From contig NC_014666.1 of the NCBI RefSeq assembly GCF_000166135.1, positions 2,666,001-2,730,000 on the forward strand: a DNA stretch of 64,000 bases. The letters run 5' to 3'. Each line of letters opens with the position of its first letter. Position 1 is the first letter of the stretch. Source of the stretch: Pseudofrankia inefficax. GTDB lineage: Bacteria > Actinomycetota > Actinomycetes > Frankiales > Frankiaceae. The notes under the pieces were generated by a model. That model saw only the letters and a list, made by a program, of their open reading frames with translations, did no database searches and had not been told where the DNA came from. Shown here piece by piece: positions 8,476-15,848 of this stretch. The translations under genes and the position numbers were made by a program.

Positions 8476-9315
8476 TCAGACCGCGGGTGGCTCGGTCTCC
8501 TTGACGAGCGCCGGTGCGGTGGCCGGAGTGACCTCGTCCGAACGCTGGGTGGGGGGCTCCTCGGGCGGGGCTGCCGTGAGGTCCGCGGGAGTCAGCCCGG
8601 CCGGCTCCTCGGGGCGCGGGGGAGCGGAGCCACCGAGGTGCGCGGGCTGCCACCAGTCGGGCTCGCCGGGGGCGGGCGCCGGGTAGCGGTGCTGGGCCTC
8701 GTCGAGCAGCTTGCCCATGACGTCGTACAGCAGCGCCGTGCCGGCGGCCGGGTCCGTCAGCTCCTCGGGCGGGACGGGGGTGCCGAGCGACATCAGGATC
8801 GGCGTGTGGCGGCCCTTGCGCAGGTTGCGGGGCTGGCCCTTCGTCAGCAGCCGCTGGCTGCCCCAGATGACCATCGGGATGACCGGGACGCCCGCCGCCG
8901 CGGCCATCCGGGCCGCGCCCGACTTGAACGGGGCCAGGCAGTAGTGCGGGTGGATCGTCGCCTCGGGGAACACCCCGACCAACTCGCCGGACCGCAGCGC
9001 CTCGGTGGCGGTCAGCAGCGAGCCGGCGCCGGCGGACCGGTCGACCGAGATGTGGTGCATGCCGCGCATCAGCGGTCCGGTGATCTTGTGCTCGAAGGTC
9101 GACTTCTTCGCCATGAACCGGACATAGCGCTTCTGCCCGCGCCAGAACGGCACACCAGCCAGCGCGAAGTCCAGGTAGGAGATGTGGTTGATGAGCACCA
9201 CGGCGCCGCCGGTCGCGGGCACGTTCTCCTGCCCCCGCACGTCGATCTTCAGGTCCAGCCCTCGGAACAGGCCCAGCGCGAGGCTGATCACCGGCCGGTA
9301 GACGTACTCCGCCAC
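8476..9315 (-). CDS. PlsC-type 1-acyl-sn-glycerol-3-phosphate acyltransferase
   Basis: A 279-residue protein with GTG start at 9315 behind a GGAGGACGAAGAG ribosome binding site. The acyltransferase catalytic box NHISYLD is at 43-49 (H44, D49), and a second box FPEATIHPH replaces the usual FPEGTR, keeping the FPE core. The C-terminal ~60 residues are a Pro/Ala/Glu-rich disordered tail beyond the domain. PlsC enzymes make phosphatidic acid from lysophosphatidic acid at the inner membrane; several paralogues are usual in actinobacteria, so the exact acceptor (glycerolipid or other) is unsettled. Confidence 0.88.
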   Translation of the reverse strand: MAEYVYRPVISLALGLFRGLDLKIDVRGQENVPATGGAVVLINHISYLDFALAGVPFWRGQKRYVRFMAKKSTFEHKITGPLMRGMHHISVDRSAGAGSLLTATEALRSGELVGVFPEATIHPHYCLAPFKSGAARMAAAAGVPVIPMVIWGSQRLLTKGQPRNLRKGRHTPILMSLGTPVPPEELTDPAAGTALLYDVMGKLLDEAQHRYPAPAPGEPDWWQPAHLGGSAPPRPEEPAGLTPADLTAAPPEEPPTQRSDEVTPATAPALVKETEPPAV

Positions 9316-9641
9316 CTCTTCGTCCTCCGTCCTGACCCGAGCGTCCAGCGGCCGGTGGCTGGGTGGCTCGCCGGCGGGCCAACATTACCGCCACGGTCGG
9401 ACACGCTCGGCCCACGCCGGCCGGGCCGGGCGACGGGCGGCGGCGCGGGGGAGCGGCGGTCGCCCCTGTTCCGTTGACAACCGGTATGAAGGGTGCGGTA
9501 ACCGGACACCTGCCGGACAATGGTTCGATCTTGACGACTCGCCCGGCCCGCAACGTCGCGGACATCACCGTGCGCCCAGCGCGGCGGCCCGTCCTCCGGC
9601 TCGCCGCGCCCGACAGCCAGCCCGCGACCTAGGGGGTCACC
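9316..9641. other. Intergenic region between divergent genes, possible promoter
   Basis: About 325 bp between plsC (minus) and the M50-like gene (plus). A TTGACA hexamer at 9474-9479 is a candidate -35 element for the plus-strand gene, but I do not see a clear -10 at standard spacing. No gene or repeat is seen otherwise. Confidence 0.3.
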
Positions 9642-9695
9642 CTGTCCGACCTGCTGCACCGGGCGCTGGTCGTCCAGCCGGCGCCGACGCGCTGG

Positions 9696-10343
9696 GTGCT
9701 CGTCGTCGCCGGCCTGCTCGCGCTGGGCACCGTGGCCAGCGACCGGGTCTGGCCGCAGGCCCGGCACGTCGTGACCATCGTGCACGAGGCCGGGCACGCC
9801 GTGGTGGCCCTGTGCGCCGGTCGCCGGCTCGCCGGGATCCGGCTGCATCACGACACCTCGGGGGTCACGGTCTCGTCGGGTCGCCCGACCGGGCCCGGCG
9901 TGGTCTGCACCGTCGCGGCCGGCTACCCGGCCCCGGCGTTGCTCGGCCTCGCCGCCGCGGGACTGCTCTCGACCGGGCGGACCGCGCTGCTGCTCCAGCT
10001 GTTCGTGGTCCTGCTGGTCGGCGTGCTGGTGGTGATCCGCAACGGGTTCGGCCTGCTGTCGGTCGTGGTCAGCATGGTCGTCGTCCTCGGGGTGTCGATC
10101 CTGGCCCCGCCGGCGCTGCGGGCCGGGTTCGCCGCCTACGTGACCTGGTTCCTGCTCATCGGCGGGGTGCGGCCGGTCTACGAGGTGTCCAGGACCCGCC
10201 GGCGCCGCCGCGACGGCCTCTCCGACCCCGACCAGCTCGCCCGGCTCACCGGCCTGCCCGGCGGCCTGTGGGTCACCATCTTCGGCGCGGTCGCGCTGGC
10301 CTGCCTGGCCGGCGGTACCGCGCTGCTCACCGGCGTCTGGTAG
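9696..10343 (+). CDS. M50-family-like membrane metalloprotease
   Basis: A 215-residue hydrophobic protein. VHEAGHAVVAL near residue 30 is the HExxH zinc motif embedded in a membrane helix, as in site-2/M50B proteases, and four to five further membrane segments follow. A GTG at 9696 is the first standard start. However AGGGGG at 9631-9636 precedes an in-frame CTG at 9642 (protein LSDLLHRALVV...), which could be the true start and would add 18 residues. The second canonical M50 motif (NxxPxxxLDG) is not visible, so peptidase activity is less certain than the fold. Substrate unknown. Confidence 0.75.
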   Translation: MLVVAGLLALGTVASDRVWPQARHVVTIVHEAGHAVVALCAGRRLAGIRLHHDTSGVTVSSGRPTGPGVVCTVAAGYPAPALLGLAAAGLLSTGRTALLLQLFVVLLVGVLVVIRNGFGLLSVVVSMVVVLGVSILAPPALRAGFAAYVTWFLLIGGVRPVYEVSRTRRRRRDGLSDPDQLARLTGLPGGLWVTIFGAVALACLAGGTALLTGVW

Positions 10344-10421
10344 CCGGAGAGGAGCGCTCGTCCCGTGACCGCGTGGCGATCACGGCCCGGGATCGTCGTA
10401 GGGCCGCTCTAGGCTGAAACC

Positions 10422-11315
10422 ATGTGCGGTCGGTACACCCAGACGCTGAACGCGGACGATCTCGCCACCGCGATGTCCGCCCAGGACGACACCGGCGGCG
10501 AGGTGCGCGAGCGCTACAACGTCGCCCCGACGACGACCCAGCCGATCGTGACGGCGCGACGCCCGGCGCAGGACGCGAAGGCCCAGGCCGACGAGCCCGA
10601 GGCCGGGGGCCGGGTGCTGCGGCTGGCCCGCTGGGGGCTGGTGCCGTCGTGGGCGAAGGACGTCTCGATCGGCTCCCGCATGATCAACGCCAGGTCGGAG
10701 ACTCTGGCCGAGAAGCCCGTGTTCCGCAAGGCGTTCGCGGCCCGGCGCTGCCTCGTCCCGGTCACGGGCTTCTACGAGTGGCACCGCACCGCCGGCAAGA
10801 AGCGCGGCCAGCCGTACTTCATCCACCGCGGCGACCATCCCGGTGTCGGCCCCGCCGGCCCGCTGCTCGCCTTCGCCGGCCTCTACGAGGTCTGGCGCGG
10901 TGCGGAGCAGCCTCTCGTCAGCTACACGATCATTACGACGGGTCCGGCGGTGGGCCTGGAGTTCCTGCACGACAGGTCGCCGGTCGTCCTCCCGGCTACG
11001 GCCTGGGACCGCTGGCTCGACCCGGACTACGCCGACACCGACGCCCTGGCGGCCCTGCTCGCCCCGGCACCGGCCGGGGTCTTCGAGCTCTACCCGGTCG
11101 GGCCCGAGGTCGGCGACGTCCGTAACCAGGGCCCCACCCTCGTCGAGCGCTTCGAGCTTCCCGCGGGCACCCCCGACCCGCGGGCGGCCGATCCGGCCGG
11201 GTCAGCCCCGGTGGCCGGTGAGCCGGCTACCGCCGTGGACGCGGCGGCGGCCGGCCAGGCCTGGGCCGGCGCCGCCGAACCGCTCGACCTCACGCTGTTC
11301 GACGACGCCCGCTGA
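10422..11315 (+). CDS. SRAP-domain protein (YedK/HMCES family), abasic-site DNA-protein crosslinker
   Basis: A 297-residue protein beginning MCGRYTQ, where Cys2 becomes the N-terminal catalytic residue after Met removal. Family landmarks are in order: RYNVAPT (31-37), WGLVPSW (71-77), INARSET (88-94), GFYEW (116-120) and LHDRSPVVL with the conserved His183. SRAP proteins covalently trap abasic sites in single-stranded DNA and shield them during replication; bacterial members are linked to the SOS response. The C-terminal ~55 residues are an Ala/Pro-rich extension beyond the domain. It is convergent with the SurE-like gene with a 13-bp gap. Confidence 0.94.
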   Translation: MCGRYTQTLNADDLATAMSAQDDTGGEVRERYNVAPTTTQPIVTARRPAQDAKAQADEPEAGGRVLRLARWGLVPSWAKDVSIGSRMINARSETLAEKPVFRKAFAARRCLVPVTGFYEWHRTAGKKRGQPYFIHRGDHPGVGPAGPLLAFAGLYEVWRGAEQPLVSYTIITTGPAVGLEFLHDRSPVVLPATAWDRWLDPDYADTDALAALLAPAPAGVFELYPVGPEVGDVRNQGPTLVERFELPAGTPDPRAADPAGSAPVAGEPATAVDAAAAGQAWAGAAEPLDLTLFDDAR

Positions 11316-11328
11316 CCCGGCCGGGCCG

Positions 11329-12198
11329 TTACTTGGCCGGCTTGGCCGGGATGGTGGTGAGGGTCGCGAAGCCGGCGTTGAAGGCGCCGACCTCGTCCGC
11401 CGGGTTCGCGGTCGAGGAGCAGTCCTGGCCGTTGGTGATCGCGGTGGCCATGTCGGTCACGGTCGGCTCGGTGGCAAGCTCGCGCTCGCCACGGATCTTG
11501 GCGGCGCCGCAGTTCGGGATGTTCAGGTTCGTGACGGTGCTCAGCGCGGCGCCACCGGTTCCCGTGAACGTCGCGCGGTGCGCGGTCACCCAGGCGGTGA
11601 CCAGCGTGGCGGCCTGCGAGTAGTCGAAGGCCGGCCCGAGACCCATGCTCGTCGCCAGCGCCGGAATCCCGTGGGCGGCGGCCGCCCGGGCGGCGCCGAC
11701 CGTGCCGGACAGGTCGACGAACGGGCCCAGGTTCTGGCCCTGGTTGATGCCGGTGACGACGAGGTTCGGCTTGACCCCCAGGACGTCGAGGGCGACGTTG
11801 ACGCTGTCGGCCGGGAAGCCGTCGACGGCGGTCGCGGCGACACCGCTGGCCGTGGTCGCGTCGTGGTGCGCCGGCGTCGTCGGGGAGGTCTTGCCGCCCG
11901 TCCCGCTCTGGTTCGTGGCGGGGGCGACGACGTCGACGGTCACCGCGGGAAGGGCCCGCAGCGCGGTCACGACCGCGTCGATGCCCGCGGCACCCACCCC
12001 GTCGTCGTTGCTGACCAGGATGGTGAGCGGCTGGGGCGCCGCCGGGGTCACCACCGCCGTGGTCGGCGCGGCCGCCGGACTGCCGCCGGACGAGCCGCCG
12101 CAGGCCGTGGCCCCGGTGACCAGCGCGGCCGTCGCGCCGACCGCCATGACGGTCAGCCTCGTCCGCGCTGCCCACGCGGCCTGCCGCACTGCACCCAT
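11329..12198 (-). CDS. SurE-like 5'/3'-nucleotidase predicted to be a secreted lipoprotein
   Basis: A 289-residue protein starting at ATG 12198 behind a perfect GGAGG. Residues 1-33 are a signal peptide ending in a lipobox-like GATAC (Cys33), then a Gly/Ser/Thr linker. The SurE fold follows: ILVSNDDGVGA at 60-70 with the metal-binding Asp pair, a NQSGTGG segment, and VVTGINQGQN carrying the conserved Asn. SurE proteins dephosphorylate nucleoside monophosphates, so this copy would act outside the membrane, perhaps scavenging nucleotides. Classical SurE is cytoplasmic, so the signal sequence is notable. Confidence 0.85.
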   Translation of the reverse strand: MGAVRQAAWAARTRLTVMAVGATAALVTGATACGGSSGGSPAAAPTTAVVTPAAPQPLTILVSNDDGVGAAGIDAVVTALRALPAVTVDVVAPATNQSGTGGKTSPTTPAHHDATTASGVAATAVDGFPADSVNVALDVLGVKPNLVVTGINQGQNLGPFVDLSGTVGAARAAAAHGIPALATSMGLGPAFDYSQAATLVTAWVTAHRATFTGTGGAALSTVTNLNIPNCGAAKIRGERELATEPTVTDMATAITNGQDCSSTANPADEVGAFNAGFATLTTIPAKPAK

Positions 12199-12384
12199 CG
12201 TCGAACCTCCTGAATCCGGGCGCCCGGCGGCGGGGGCCGGCCGGACGATCTGGTCACCCATCCGTCTGACCGGCGAGCGCCGTGCGTGAGTGGGCCGCCC
12301 TTTTTACCCCGCCCTGGCCTCGGGCGGTAGTCCGAGCCAAGGGTTCACCTTTTGCTTGCTAGCCATTAAGCGGCGGTCGGTCGC

Positions 12385-13293
12385 TCAGCGATGCAGGACG
12401 AACGACCAGCCCGCGCAGGTCAGGATCGACAGCGGGACGCCGAGACCGACCAGCAGACTGGGCAACGGCGTCGCCAGATCGCGGCGGGCGGCCATCAGCG
12501 CGCCCGCGACCATCGGCGGCATCGTCGCCTCGAAGAGCGCCACCTGGATCGCGCGATCGTCCAGCGAGCCGAACAGGGCGTAGCCCCCGACGATCAGCGC
12601 CGGCGCGACGAGCAGCTTCACCGCCAGCCCGACGGTGAGCTCCCGCCGCCACCGGCCCACCGCTCGTACCTCCAGCTGCAGGCCGATCGCGAACAGCGCC
12701 AGCGGGCTGAGCGTGTTCCCGAGCTGGGTCAGCACCTCGGTCAGCCAGGCCGGGTAGCCGACGGGCCGCAGCGCGAGCCCGGCGAGCAGCGCGAGCAGTG
12801 GCGGCGCGGTGACCATCCGCCAGCAGATCTCCCGCGCTGTCACCCGGCCGCCGTCCTCGCCGGCGGTCGCGACGAGCGTGGCGACGACCGTGCTGAGCAG
12901 CACGAACGACCCGAGCTGGTCGACGAGCACGGCGATCGGCACCTGGCCCGCGCCGAAGAACGCGGTCACCATCGGGATGCCGACGAACGAGGTGTTCGCG
13001 CACGCCGTCGTCGCGACCAGCGCCGCGACCGACTCCCGGGACAGCCTCAGTGGCCGGGCGAAAACCAGATAGAGCACGCAGGTGATGGCGAACAGCAGGT
13101 ACGGGACGGCGACGACGGCGAGGATCGACCCCGGGAACCTGACCTCGTGCATCACCCGCAGCGCGAGCGCCGGCAACGCGACGTTGAGCACCCAGAACGC
13201 GACGGCGTGCTGGGCGTCGGTCCCGATCTTGCCGCCGCGCCGGAAGGCGGCGCCGGCCGCGAGGCCCACCAACAGCACGACGAGGGCCGACAC
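12385..13293 (-). CDS. AEC-family (auxin efflux carrier-like) transporter
   Basis: A 302-residue membrane protein with about ten helices in two five-helix bundles; TTACANTSFVGIPMVTAFFG near residues 90-109 is the N-terminal core motif of the family. GTG start at 13293 follows a GGGAGA site. Bacterial AEC members export or import organic acids such as malate or malonate; the substrate here is not predictable. The gene appears monocistronic, with the SurE-like promoter region downstream and the YceI terminator upstream. Confidence 0.88.
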   Translation of the reverse strand: MSALVVLLVGLAAGAAFRRGGKIGTDAQHAVAFWVLNVALPALALRVMHEVRFPGSILAVVAVPYLLFAITCVLYLVFARPLRLSRESVAALVATTACANTSFVGIPMVTAFFGAGQVPIAVLVDQLGSFVLLSTVVATLVATAGEDGGRVTAREICWRMVTAPPLLALLAGLALRPVGYPAWLTEVLTQLGNTLSPLALFAIGLQLEVRAVGRWRRELTVGLAVKLLVAPALIVGGYALFGSLDDRAIQVALFEATMPPMVAGALMAARRDLATPLPSLLVGLGVPLSILTCAGWSFVLHR

Positions 13294-13406
13294 CTGCCCG
13301 AATCTCCCAGTCGGAATCCGGACTAGCCGGGCAGGAGGGGCAATGTGGGTGGACTCACCACCCGGCGTGGGCCGCCGGCCTGCTGGTCGGCGCGGCCCAG
13401 ACGCGT

Positions 13407-13439
13407 CTCAGCCGCGCCGGAGTGCCCGGCGCGGCTGAG
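13407..13439. terminator. Hairpin terminator downstream of the YceI gene
   Basis: Perfect 14-bp arms CTCAGCCGCGCCGG and CCGGCGCGGCTGAG with a 5-nt loop, about 90 bp past the YceI stop. No clear U-tract follows, which is common in actinobacterial terminators. Confidence 0.65.
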
Positions 13440-13527
13440 AGCTCGCGGTCCTGCTGGCTGTTCTGCTCGGGCTGGCTGTCGTCGCTTTCGCCGACGGCCC
13501 TTCGCCCGGGGCTGGCTGTCCGCGCGG

Positions 13528-14091
13528 TCAGGCGGTCTTGATGGCCGAGACGTCGAGCTGGATCTTGATCTTGTCGCTGACCAGGACGCCACCCTTGTCG
13601 AGCGCGACGTTCCAGGTCAGGCCGAAGTCCTTGCGGCTGATGGTCGTCTCGCCGCTGAAGCCGGACCGGTCGTTGCCCCACGGGTCCTTCTGGCTGCCCT
13701 CGAACTCCAGCTTCAGGTCCACCGCGCGGGTGACGCCCTTGATGGTCAGGTCGCCGGTCATGACGTACTCGTCGCCGTCCTGGACGACCTTCGTGCTGGT
13801 GAAGGTCAGCGTCGGGAAGCTCTCGACGTCGAGGAAGTCCGTGCCCCGGACGTGGCCGTCGCGGTCGGCGACGCCGCTGTCGAAGCTGGCGGTCTGGATG
13901 GTCACGGTCGCGCTCGACTGGGCCGGGTCGGAGCCGTCGAGGGCGAGGGTGCCCTCGAAGTCCTTGAAGGAGCCGCGGACCGTGGTCACCATCGCGTGCT
14001 TGGCCGAGAAGCCGAGGCGGGAGTGAGCCGCGTCGATCGTCCAGGTACCGGTGAGCGCGGACAGCTCGGTGGTGGCGGTGGCTTCGGACAT
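13528..14091 (-). CDS. YceI-family protein
   Basis: A 187-residue single-domain protein starting at ATG 14091 after AGGAGG. YceI signatures are clear: GTWTIDAAHSRLGFSAKHAMV at the N-terminus, SFDSGVADRDGHVRGTDFLD in the middle and TMT/GDLTIKGVTR followed by a conserved TISRKDFGLTW near the end. YceI proteins are lipocalin-like beta barrels that bind polyprenoid or other hydrophobic molecules and are often stress-induced. Unlike E. coli YceI this one has no signal peptide, so it should be cytoplasmic, as is common in actinobacteria. Confidence 0.93.
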   Translation of the reverse strand: MSEATATTELSALTGTWTIDAAHSRLGFSAKHAMVTTVRGSFKDFEGTLALDGSDPAQSSATVTIQTASFDSGVADRDGHVRGTDFLDVESFPTLTFTSTKVVQDGDEYVMTGDLTIKGVTRAVDLKLEFEGSQKDPWGNDRSGFSGETTISRKDFGLTWNVALDKGGVLVSDKIKIQLDVSAIKTA

Positions 14092-14171
14092 CTGGGTCCT
14101 CCTGAGGACGAGGCCCACCGCCGCCGATGACGGTGGGCGCGTGGATCGGGCCGCGGACTCCGTGACCGATC

Positions 14172-14185
14172 GTTGCCTGAGCAAC
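14172..14185. promoter_or_regulatory. Candidate MarR-type operator upstream of the YceI gene
   Basis: The palindrome GTTGCCTGAGCAAC lies 80 bp upstream of the YceI start, next to an AT-rich ACTATATAGAG run that could be the promoter core. Sites of the form TTGC-4-GCAA are typical of MarR-family regulators near actinobacterial yceI genes. No marR gene is in the window. Confidence 0.45.
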
Positions 14186-14411
14186 TATATAGAGCGGCTC
14201 CGGTATTCCGACCGCCCCGTGACGCGCGCCATGGCCCTGTCCTGGCAGGCCGCTGTCCTGGCAGGCGGCTGTCCCGTCGCGGCGCGGTCGTGCGGCGGGC
14301 CCCGGGCCTGGGTGAGTGGCGTGCCCAAATGAGTCATACCCGGTGAATGCGCTCTTGGCCGCATCCCAACCACTAGGTATGACGGTGACCGGTCTGACCA
14401 CGGGCTGGCTC

Positions 14412-14472
14412 GCGCAGCTAGTGATCAAGGCGTCGCGATGGGGCGCGGGACCTGCTTGATCACTAGCTGCGC
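14412..14472. repeat. Perfect 18-bp inverted repeat with 25-bp spacer
   Basis: GCGCAGCTAGTGATCAAG at 14412-14429 is the exact reverse complement of 14455-14472. Symmetry stops abruptly on both sides. It lies 200 bp upstream of comEA and 320 bp upstream of yceI, so it is not a simple terminator of either; a dispersed palindromic element is more likely. Confidence 0.7.
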
Positions 14473-14672
14473 AGGGGAACTGAACGCTGCCGGACCCCGC
14501 GGCCGGCGGGGTGCGACTTGGCTGGGGGCGCGGACCTCGCCACGCCGCTGCGTTGGGCAGTTGACTCCGCGCGGGGGTCCGGTCGATTGGCCGGTCTGTG
14601 GACAGGCGGTCGATTTCCACTGGGCGCGGCGAGCGGTCGCTGGCCGCTCCAGGCGGGCCTACCTTGCGCCTC

Positions 14673-15848
14673 ATGACCCGTCTCGACCGCCCTGACCTCG
14701 CCGAACCCACCGCAGGGCGCCCCCGCGCCGCCTTCCCGCGGTCGGATGTGCCGGACCTCGTTCCGCGCGGCCTGGACCCGTTCGACATGGCTCGGGCGGC
14801 TCTCGGCGCGGGACCAGAGGCCACCCGGGGACTGGGTCTCGCCGGTCGCGGCACGGGCCATGCCGAGCCGGCCGCCGGGCCCACCGAACCTGACCTCGGC
14901 CCGGCGACCAGGCTCCGCCCTGGACCTGGCGACGACGACCCCGACACGGGCCCCGTTGCCCGACGGCCCGAGGACGACCGGGCCGACGGCGAGGCCGACG
15001 GCCTGGGCGACCTGTTCGACCCGCCCGACGACCCGCGATACGAGCGTGATGGGCCGGGCGGCCCGGCCGATCGGGATGACTATGACGATCCCGTCCAACG
15101 GGGCCACGGTCGGGGGCGCCGGCCCGGGCCGCGTCCAGGCCTCACTGGGCGGCTGCCGGCCGTGCTGCGTGGCGCCGTCTGGGACCCGGCCACGCGGGGC
15201 GCGGTGATGCTCGCCCTGACCGCCCTCGTCGCGGCGGCCGTCGCCGCGGGCTTCGCGTGGCACGCGAGACCAGCCCGGATCAACACCGACGCGACGCGGG
15301 AGCCCACGCGCCAGCCCAGCAGCGGCTTCACCACGGGCAGCTGGGTCGGACCGGCGTCCGCGTGGACCACCAGCCCGCCGACGCCCAGCTCGACCCCGAG
15401 CGTGGCGACCGAGGTCGTCGTCGACGTCGCGGGCCGGGTACTCCACCCAGGAGTGGTGACGCTGCCCTCCGGTTCCCGGGTCGCCGACGCGATCGACGAG
15501 GTCGGGGGAGTGCTGCCGGGTACCGACACCACCGATCTGGCGCTGGCCCGCCCACTCGTCGACGGCGAACAGATTCTCGTCGACGGCAAGCCGGGACCGG
15601 CGCCCCCAGGACCGGCAGGCGCCCCCGCCGGGGGCGCGGGACCGACTGCCTCGGCCGGTCCGGTCCACCTGAACTCCGCGACCGTGGACCAGCTCGACAC
15701 GCTGCCCGGGGTCGGACCCGTCCTCGCCCAGCGGATCGTCCAGTGGCGCGACGCCAACGGTCCGTTCACCTCGCCGGACCAGCTGGGCGAGGTACCCGGT
15801 GTCGGGGACCGGAGACTGGCGGAGCTCCTTCCCCTGATCACGCTATGA
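14673..15848 (+). CDS. comEA: ComEA-like DNA-binding competence protein
   Basis: A 391-residue protein. Residues 1-165 are a long charged, Pro/Asp/Arg-rich cytoplasmic region not found in classical ComEA. A single membrane helix is at ~177-197. An SLBB domain spans ~247-306 (VVVDVAGRVLHPGVVTL) and a double helix-hairpin-helix DNA-binding domain ~331-391 (LNSATVDQLDTLPGVGP and GEVPGVGDRRLAEL). In competent bacteria ComEA binds incoming DNA outside the membrane and passes it to ComEC. ATG 14673 lacks a strong ribosome site; GTG 14598 is an alternative. It overlaps comEC by 4 bp. Confidence 0.9.
   Translation: MTRLDRPDLAEPTAGRPRAAFPRSDVPDLVPRGLDPFDMARAALGAGPEATRGLGLAGRGTGHAEPAAGPTEPDLGPATRLRPGPGDDDPDTGPVARRPEDDRADGEADGLGDLFDPPDDPRYERDGPGGPADRDDYDDPVQRGHGRGRRPGPRPGLTGRLPAVLRGAVWDPATRGAVMLALTALVAAAVAAGFAWHARPARINTDATREPTRQPSSGFTTGSWVGPASAWTTSPPTPSSTPSVATEVVVDVAGRVLHPGVVTLPSGSRVADAIDEVGGVLPGTDTTDLALARPLVDGEQILVDGKPGPAPPGPAGAPAGGAGPTASAGPVHLNSATVDQLDTLPGVGPVLAQRIVQWRDANGPFTSPDQLGEVPGVGDRRLAELLPLITL

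Larger units (their letters stand above)
14092..14672. other. Long intergenic region between YceI and comEA with an 18-bp inverted repeat
   Basis: About 580 bp. It contains the YceI promoter/operator (14172-14200), a short direct repeat CTGTCCTGGCAGGC at 14237-14250 and 14253-14266, and the inverted repeat at 14412-14472. No credible gene. Confidence 0.5.

Noticed and set aside
7231-9477. Long plus-strand open frame opposite adenosine deaminase and plsC
   Set aside because: It spans two real minus-strand genes and their gap, and shows only Gln/Arg/Gly-rich filler.
9474-9502. Sigma-70-type promoter for the M50-like gene
   Set aside because: TTGACA is perfect, but no acceptable -10 lies at 16-18 bp, so I list it only as a possible element within the intergenic note.
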